In this document: positions 24,538 to 28,495 of the stretch, piece by piece
Layout: every line of letters begins with the position of its first letter
Position numbering within the stretch: the stretch's first letter is position 1
Assembly: GCA_050945515.1 (NCBI GenBank)
Contig: JBMNTB010000021.1
Location: forward strand, 1 to 28,495
Source: UBA1046 sp050945515
Lineage (GTDB): Bacteria > Bacillota > Clostridia > Saccharofermentanales > DTU023
DNA: 28,495 nucleotides
Reading direction: 5' to 3'
Notes under the pieces: model-generated
Seen by the model: the letters and a program-made list of their open reading frames with translations, nothing else
What the model was told of the DNA's origin: nothing
Databases searched by the model: none
Made by a program: the position numbers and the translations under genes

Positions 24538-24561
24538 CCCCCTCGTATGGATAGTTTCAGA
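24538..24561 (-). repeat. 24-bp direct repeat, distal copy
   Basis: An exact copy of 24480-24503, 58 bp further from the lipoprotein start. No start codon follows it at RBS spacing, so here the motif is not serving translation of a visible ORF. It may be a protein- or RNA-binding site, or a relic of a tandem duplication of the leader. Confidence 0.85.
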
Positions 24562-24748
24562 AGCAGAAAAGCTCCCTTATTTACAAGCGGATATTGTTAA
24601 TACTCTATTATTATACTATGCGTGATACCATGCTCGCCATAGCGTAGGCGACAAACCAGCAGCTTTGCTTGTGTGCAGTAAAGCGGTATCTTAAAAATTC
24701 TGTCTTTTCAGCTCATTCGGATATGTTTGTGATTTTCTCGTGCGCAGT

Positions 24749-24777
24749 ATTGCATTTTTCGTGCAATAGCTTATAAT
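24749..24777 (+). promoter_or_regulatory. promoter and possible operator of the toxin-antitoxin operon
   Basis: TTGCAT at 24750-24755 and TATAAT at 24772-24777, with a 16-base spacer, form a good vegetative promoter. ATTGCA (24749-24754) and TGCAAT (24762-24767) are inverted arms overlapping the -35 box and spacer, well placed for autorepression by the DinJ-like antitoxin, as is usual in such loci. Confidence 0.6.
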
Positions 24778-24806
24778 AGTATTGACAGTAGAAAGGAGAT
24801 GATTTC

Positions 24807-25085
24807 ATGGCTAGAACTACTACCAACATCAGCATCCGCATGGACAGCGATCTGAAAGCACAGGCCGACGTTCTGTTCGGCGAGCTGGGCATGAATCTGA
24901 CAACAGCTTTCAATATCTTTGTACGTCAGGCGATTCGGGAGGGCGGAATTCCATTTGAAATCTCTCTCCATAAGCCTAACAAGGAAACGATTGCCGCTAT
25001 GCTGGAAGCAGAAAGGATTGCGAGAGATCCGTCTGTAAAGGGTTATGATAACCTTGACGAACTTTTTGCCGATCTTAAAAAGTGA
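24807..25085 (+). CDS. dinJ: RelB/DinJ-family antitoxin
   Basis: A 92-residue protein with an N-terminal ribbon-helix-helix DNA-binding segment (TTTNISIRMDSDLKAQADVLF) followed by LGMNLTTAFNIFVRQAIREGGIPFEI, the hallmark of the DinJ/RelB family, and a C-terminal toxin-binding tail (GYDNLDELFADLKK). AAGGAG upstream supports the ATG. Its stop codon overlaps the toxin start by GTGA. It neutralises the toxin by direct binding and, with it, represses the operon. Confidence 0.93.
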   Translation: MARTTTNISIRMDSDLKAQADVLFGELGMNLTTAFNIFVRQAIREGGIPFEISLHKPNKETIAAMLEAERIARDPSVKGYDNLDELFADLKK

Positions 25086-25372
25086 GAAAAACGAAACTGA
25101 CTGTCAAGCCTACTAAGGCGTTTCGGAAAGATTACAAGCTGGCAATGAAGCGGGGGCTGAAAATAGAGCTTCTGGAGACCGTGATCGAAACGCTTGCAAT
25201 GGGAAATACACTGCCGCCTGAGAATAGGGATCATGAGCTGACCGGCAACTGGAAAGGACATCGCGAGTGTCATATTCAATCCGACTGGCTTCTGATTTAC
25301 CGCATTGAGGACGATGTTCTGGTGCTGACACTCTCCCGAACAGGTACGCACAGCGATCTGTTCGGGAAATGA
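25082..25372 (+). CDS. yafQ: YafQ-family mRNA interferase toxin
   Basis: A 96-residue RelE-superfamily ribonuclease that cuts mRNA on the ribosome. The GTG start at 25082 overlaps the antitoxin TGA, giving translational coupling. Residues corresponding to the E. coli YafQ active site are all present at nearly the same numbers: H51 (DHELTG), H64 (RECHIQ), D68 (SDW), H90 and F94 (GTHSDLF). The toxin therefore looks intact and active. Typical short-cassette organisation; it is flanked by unrelated genes and is probably mobile between genomes. Confidence 0.92.
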   Translation: MRKTKLTVKPTKAFRKDYKLAMKRGLKIELLETVIETLAMGNTLPPENRDHELTGNWKGHRECHIQSDWLLIYRIEDDVLVLTLSRTGTHSDLFGK

Positions 25373-25381
25373 ACTGGATAA

Positions 25382-25416
25382 AAAGTCGAATGCGTTATCA
25401 TCTCGCATTCGACTTT
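25382..25416. terminator. bidirectional terminator between yafQ and pckG
   Basis: Thirteen-base arms at 25382-25394 and 25404-25416 are perfectly complementary with a 9-base loop. T-rich sequence follows on the plus strand (CTTTGTTT) and on the minus strand (TTTTTATCC). It lies just after the toxin stop and 62 bases downstream of the convergent pckG stop, so it can end both transcripts. Confidence 0.85.
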
Positions 25417-25477
25417 CTTTGTTTCGGTTCAAATAGCGAGGCCCACTGCCTTTCCTTTTGTGGTCTGATACACAAGC

Positions 25478-27277
25478 TTACGCCATAGCCCGTAAACGCT
25501 GCTCCAGAGACTCCAGCTCCTGCCACAGCTCTGCCGGCAGCTTGGGACCGTAGGACTCGAAATTGTGGCGGATCGAGGCCACCTCGGCCAGCCACTTGTC
25601 CCGGTCGATCGTCAGCAGGTCGGCGAGCTGATCCGCGGTAACGTCCAGACCGGTGAGGTCGAGATCTTCCGTCCCGGGAACATAGCCGACGGCGGTTTTC
25701 CGGGCACCGGACAATCCGCGACAGCGTTCGACAATCCACTTCAAAACGCGTGAGTTCTCGCCGAAGCCCGGCCAGAGGAAGTGGCCATCCTCATCCTGGC
25801 GGAACCAGTTGACCGAGAACAGATGCGGCAGCTTGTCCGCTGAGGTCTGCTCGGCCACCTGCAGCCAGTGGCGCAGATAGTCACCGATATGATAGCCGCA
25901 GAACGGCAGCATGGCGAAAGGATCGCGTCTGACCTGGCCGACCTGATCGGAGATCACGGCGGCTGTGATAGCTGAGCCCATGATGGCGCCCATGAAGATG
26001 CCGTGTTGCCAGGACAGGCTCTCGTAGACCAGCGGAATCGTATCGGAACGGCGACCGCCGACCAAGATAGCGTCGATCGGCACTCCCTGCGGTACTTCCC
26101 AATCCGGCGCAATCGAAGGCGCCTGATCAGCGCGCACGGTAAAGCGGGCGTTGGGATGGGCCGCTTTGGTACTGCTGTCCGGCGTCCAGTCTTTGCCCTG
26201 CCAGTCGAGCAAGTGCTCAGGATCCGGTCCGCTCATGCCTTCCCACCAGATATCGCCATCATCTGTCAGGGCGGTATTAGTGAAGATCGTATTATATTCG
26301 ACCGCCTTCATAGCATTATAGTTTGATTTATAAGAGGTGCCCGGAGCGACGCCGAAGAAGCCGGATTCGGGATTGATCGCCCACAGGCGACCGTCCTCGC
26401 CTAAGTGTATCCAGGCGATATCGTCACCGATAGTTTCAGCTGTCCAGCCCTCAAGAGTCGGTTCAATCATAGCCAGATTAGTCTTGCCGCAGGCCGAGGG
26501 GAAGGCACCGCAGATGTGGAAAACTTCTCCCTCCGGCGAGGTCAGTTTCAAGATCAACATATGCTCTGCCAACCAGCCCTCATCGCGCCCGAGCACGGAA
26601 GCGATCCTGAGAGCATAGCATTTCTTGCCTAACAGCGCGTTGCCGCCGTAGCCGGAGCCGTAAGACCAGATCTCACGCGTCTCGGGGAAGTGGGAGATAT
26701 ACTTCTGTTCCATCGGTGCGCAGGGCCAAGGCAGATCCTCCTGTCCCGGCTCCAGAGGATAGCCGACTGAATGCAGCGCCGCTACATAGGGCCGACCGGC
26801 ATTGATCATCTCCAGTACCGGCGTGCCGACCCGGGTCATGATGCACATATTGGCCACAACATAAGCACTGTCCGTAATCTCAACACCCAGTCGTGAATGC
26901 GGCGAATCAAGCGGTCCCATGCAGAAGGGGATGATATACATTGTCCGTCCTTTCATACAGCCGCGGTACAATTCTGACATCGTCTGCTTGAGCTCGACCG
27001 GATCGATCCAATTATTGGTCGGCCCGGCCTCATCCTCCGTCTCAGCAGCGATGAAAGTCCGATTCTCTACCCGTGCCACATCCGACGGATCGGAACGGAA
27101 CAAATAGCACCCCGGCCGCAGCTCCGGATTTAACTCGATCGCTGCGCCCCGCTCGACTTCCATCGCCAGCAGACGCTCATACTCTTCCTGTGAGCCATCA
27201 CACAAATGCACTCTGTCCGGAGTCATATGAGCCTCCAGCTCCGCCACCCATTGTTTCAATTTTTCATTTTTTATCAT
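25478..27277 (-). CDS. pckG: phosphoenolpyruvate carboxykinase (GTP)
   Basis: It interconverts oxaloacetate and phosphoenolpyruvate with GTP/GDP, a central step of gluconeogenesis or, in anaerobes, of PEP carboxylation. The 599-residue length is that of the GTP class, and the class landmarks are visible: the P-loop with reactive Cys, GAFPSACGKTNLAMI, the second kinase motif GDDIAWIHLGEDGRLWAINPE, GFFGVAPGTS, and the early ECDG-like region VHLCDGSQEEYERLL. ATG 27277 follows GAGGTC (plus-strand 27284-27289). It is GC-rich relative to the left part of the window and looks like native core genome. The ArsC-like gene lies 107 bases upstream on the same strand. Confidence 0.95.
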   Translation of the reverse strand: MIKNEKLKQWVAELEAHMTPDRVHLCDGSQEEYERLLAMEVERGAAIELNPELRPGCYLFRSDPSDVARVENRTFIAAETEDEAGPTNNWIDPVELKQTMSELYRGCMKGRTMYIIPFCMGPLDSPHSRLGVEITDSAYVVANMCIMTRVGTPVLEMINAGRPYVAALHSVGYPLEPGQEDLPWPCAPMEQKYISHFPETREIWSYGSGYGGNALLGKKCYALRIASVLGRDEGWLAEHMLILKLTSPEGEVFHICGAFPSACGKTNLAMIEPTLEGWTAETIGDDIAWIHLGEDGRLWAINPESGFFGVAPGTSYKSNYNAMKAVEYNTIFTNTALTDDGDIWWEGMSGPDPEHLLDWQGKDWTPDSSTKAAHPNARFTVRADQAPSIAPDWEVPQGVPIDAILVGGRRSDTIPLVYESLSWQHGIFMGAIMGSAITAAVISDQVGQVRRDPFAMLPFCGYHIGDYLRHWLQVAEQTSADKLPHLFSVNWFRQDEDGHFLWPGFGENSRVLKWIVERCRGLSGARKTAVGYVPGTEDLDLTGLDVTADQLADLLTIDRDKWLAEVASIRHNFESYGPKLPAELWQELESLEQRLRAMA

Positions 27278-27384
27278 GGAATTGACCTCGTCATTTTTGC
27301 TTTGCTATCTCAAATTCTAGCATATATTCCCGGATATGATTCTGCCATCTGTTCCGGATCCTAGCTTCGCTTTATGTACATATA

Positions 27385-27735
27385 TCAATTCAATTTTTCA
27401 GTCCATTCGGCTTCTTTGAAACCTACAAGCACAGTATCGCCTTTGACAACAAGCGGACGTTTCACGAGCATCCCATCGGTAGCAAGAAGTTTCAATTGGG
27501 CATCTTCGCTCATGGTAGGCAGCTTGTCCTTAAGCTGCATTTCTTTATAAAGCACACCACTGGTATTGAAAAATCTTTTTAGCGGCAGCCCGCTCTTCCG
27601 ATACCATTCTTTTAGTTCATCATAAGAAGGATTATTCTCCGCAATATGTCGCTCTGTATATTTCATATCGTGTCCATCCAGCCATTTCTTGGCTTTCTGG
27701 CAAGTTGAACATCTGGGATAACATATGAATAGCAT
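27385..27735 (-). CDS. ArsC/Spx-family thioredoxin-fold protein
   Basis: A 116-residue protein of the arsenate reductase-like (ArsC/YffB/Spx) superfamily. The N-terminus MLFICYPRCSTCQKAKKWL has the redox pair C9-S-T-C12, and the C-terminal half has the family VKRPLVV near residue 90. True ArsC enzymes usually have a single active Cys here and Spx has CxxC, so the CxxC favours a Spx-like or generic glutaredoxin-type role over arsenate reduction; no other arsenic gene is nearby. ATG 27735 follows GAGGAGG (plus-strand 27744-27750) at good distance. Confidence 0.88.
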   Translation of the reverse strand: MLFICYPRCSTCQKAKKWLDGHDMKYTERHIAENNPSYDELKEWYRKSGLPLKRFFNTSGVLYKEMQLKDKLPTMSEDAQLKLLATDGMLVKRPLVVKGDTVLVGFKEAEWTEKLN

Positions 27736-27766
27736 TGTGTTTACCTCCTCTGCAAGGCGCTTTTAG

Positions 27767-27922
27767 CTATTTGTTTTGCTGTCGTTGTTTTACCGCACCA
27801 TCTTGGTCGGTAAACAACACAGCTCCGAAAGATTCCGGTTCATGCTTAAGCAGTTCATCCGTAATTCACAGCATATAGTATATAATCGCATTCACCTTAC
27901 CATTAGTATAATCTGCAATGTG
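27767..27922 (-). pseudogene. 3' remnant of an unknown gene, interrupted by a stop
   Basis: On the minus strand the frame reads HIADYTNGKVNAIIYYML, a TGA, then ITDELLKHEPESFGAVLFTD and a C-terminal QDGAVKQRQQNK, stopping at TAG 27767-27769. The peptide looks protein-like and ends just before the ArsC-like gene RBS, as an upstream operon partner would. There is no start codon, and the 5' side runs into the repeat array. Family unknown; short, so it could be chance. Confidence 0.35.
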
Positions 27923-27999
27923 TTAAATATCGAAAAACCAATGTGGGAAATGTCGAGAAACCAATGTGGGAAATATTGAGAAAACGATGTGGGAAATGT
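27908..27999. repeat. 23-bp tandem repeat array, four units (one degenerate)
   Basis: Units at 27931-27953, 27954-27976 and 27977-27999 share the core ATGTGGGAAAT at 27941, 27964 and 27987, exactly 23 bp apart. A degenerate unit at 27908-27930 keeps CAATGTG and AAATAT in register. Short direct repeats at integral spacing next to a decayed gene resemble the multiple terminal repeats of IS21-family transposons, but no istA/istB gene is in the window. Confidence 0.75.
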
Positions 28000-28043
28000 A
28001 CTTGTCAAGTTTAGTTTAATGAACATACGGCACAGGCTATATT

Positions 28044-28244
28044 CTACATGCTGTTACCGCTTTTCGATGCTCTGCCCATTGCAATTACTTTTTCGCGGTT
28101 TTCGGCCTGCAAGGCTGTCATTTCATCAATTGATGAGATAGCATCCTGTGCAGACTCATCAGTTTTAACCGCGTCGAATTCGACGCGGTTAGAAATGAAG
28201 CTGATCCATTGTTCATAATTTCTCTTGAGTCTTACCTCGGACAA
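28044..28244 (-). CDS. short ORF of unknown function, possibly a gene fragment
   Basis: A 66-codon frame starting at a TTG (28244-28242) with no good RBS. The N-terminus (SEVRLKRNYEQWISFIS) faintly resembles the start of IS66-type TnpA accessory proteins, which is a weak impression only. The middle NRVEFDAV is encoded by a 26-bp perfect palindrome. The C-terminal part (SIDEMTALQAENREKVIAMG) is helical and charged. The frame is also open upstream through the GC-rich hairpin. It may be a truncated or patchwork gene rather than a functional one. Confidence 0.35.
   Translation of the reverse strand: MSEVRLKRNYEQWISFISNRVEFDAVKTDESAQDAISSIDEMTALQAENREKVIAMGRASKSGNSM
28166..28191. repeat. 26-bp perfect palindrome
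   Basis: The left half TAACCGCGTCGAA (28166-28178) is followed immediately by its exact reverse complement (28179-28191). It has no loop and lies inside the short ORF. It could be a dimer-protein target, a cruciform-forming site, or the joined ends of a deleted mobile element. Confidence 0.9.
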
Positions 28245-28250
28245 ACAAAC

Positions 28251-28293
28251 TACCCCCCGCGCACCTTGGTCATTGCCGAGGCGCGCGGGGGTA
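28251..28293 (-). terminator. long GC-rich hairpin, probable terminator
   Basis: The outer arms (TACCCCC...GCGC against its complement) pair with one bulged C and one mismatch. The inner arms 28264-28269 and 28276-28281 pair with one wobble around a 6-base loop. On the minus strand it is followed by TAGTTTGTTTG, moderately T-rich. It sits 31 bases beyond the stop of the partial gene at 28324, which it most likely terminates. Confidence 0.65.
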
Positions 28294-28323
28294 TTAGCGG
28301 GTGCTTAGCTTAGATTATGCGGC

Positions 28324-28494
28324 TTACCAGTAGCGGGGATACTTGCTGTGGCTCTGCTGATGCTCAGCATACTTCCACCATGGCACCTGCTTATAGAAGT
28401 CCGTCAGCTTATCCCACATTTGGTCCGCCGCCGTGCCGGGCTGGACGTATACGGTGACCGTGTAGGTCTTTACCGTGCCGTCAGCAAGGGTAAC
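28324..28494 (-). CDS. 3' end of a surface-protein-like gene, cut by the window edge
   Basis: The last 56 codons of a minus-strand gene running in from beyond the window. The visible part begins VTLADGTVKTYTVTVYVQPG, a beta-sandwich-like pattern common in repeated Ig-like or bacterial surface modules, and ends WWKYAEHQQSHSKYPRYW before TAA (28324-28326). Codon composition is GC-rich and the frame is uninterrupted. No sorting signal is present at this C-terminus. The assignment as a surface protein is tentative. Confidence 0.6.
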   Translation of the reverse strand, partial: VTLADGTVKTYTVTVYVQPGTAADQMWDKLTDFYKQVPWWKYAEHQQSHSKYPRYW

Positions 28495-28495
28495 C

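Larger units (their letters stand above)
24471..24806. other. divergent intergenic region between lipoprotein and toxin-antitoxin genes
   Basis: It contains the duplicated 24-bp leader element (24480-24503, 24538-24561), a minus-strand TATAAT candidate at 24610-24615 that would place both elements in the lipoprotein 5' leader, and the toxin-antitoxin promoter at 24750-24777. Between about 24620 and 24720 I see only minor imperfect palindromes and no gene. Confidence 0.6.
27736..28043. other. decayed stretch without an intact gene
   Basis: It contains the RBS of the ArsC-like gene, a minus-strand gene remnant (27767-27922) and the 23-bp repeat array (27908-27999), then about 44 bases without a recognisable element before the short ORF at 28044. 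A plus-strand frame at 27776-27979 runs through the repeats and is judged spurious. Confidence 0.6.

Noticed and set aside
27776..27979. 67-codon plus-strand ORF
   Set aside because: It crosses a gene remnant and the repeat array, ends within a repeat unit and has no RBS.
27908..27999. CRISPR array or plasmid iterons
   Set aside because: Units are contiguous with no spacers, which excludes CRISPR. No replication initiator gene or origin context is seen, so iterons are not supported.

Overview
The window looks like chromosomal DNA of a low-to-medium GC Bacillota (Clostridia-like) anaerobe. The grounds are strong AGGAGG-type ribosome binding sites, TTG/GTG starts, a Gram-positive choline/glucan-binding-type repeat surface protein, a BceAB-type ABC pair, a GTP-dependent PEP carboxykinase and the deoC/pdp nucleoside pathway. 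No rRNA, tRNA or CRISPR array was seen. Composition is a mosaic: positions 1-10000 and the ATPase gene at 15.9-17.2 kb are visibly AT-richer than the deoC, pdp, ABC and PEPCK blocks, so several segments are probably acquired.

Layout. (1) 288-9972: an XRE-cupin regulator followed by a complete dipeptide/oligopeptide-type ABC importer (binding lipoprotein, two permeases, two ATPases). Three enzyme genes sit inside it: an AstE/aspartoacylase-like zinc hydrolase, an HExxPGH (DUF885-like) metallohydrolase and a HemL-like class III aminotransferase. Order and spacing suggest one catabolic operon that imports an amide-linked or N-acylated amino compound, hydrolyses it and transaminates the product. 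This is the best candidate in the window for an undescribed pathway. (2) 9978-13736: a mosaic secreted surface protein (beta-helix, InlB-B repeat, EF-hand-like loop, 12 LRRs, 11 wall-binding repeats). It is bracketed by two direct copies of a 48-bp sequence that reads on the minus strand as the same C-terminal protein tail. (3) 13742-18592: a Gfo/Idh/MocA oxidoreductase (minus), then deoC and pdp. A DUF4143-type ATPase gene, preceded by four 33-bp repeat units and flanked by 19-bp direct repeats, separates deoC from pdp. (4) 18776-23683: an unrecognised three-TM protein and a BceAB-like ATPase/permease pair. (5) 23838-25416: a minus-strand lipoprotein with a duplicated leader and its own terminator, and a DinJ/YafQ toxin-antitoxin pair sharing a bidirectional terminator with pckG. 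(6) 25478-28495: pckG and an ArsC/Spx-like gene (minus), then a decayed end containing a gene remnant, a 23-bp repeat array resembling an IS21-type transposon end, a short ORF carrying a 26-bp perfect palindrome, a GC-rich hairpin and the 3' end of a surface-protein-like gene cut by the window edge.

Family assignments rest on motifs read by eye; substrates, operon structure and mobility are inferences.
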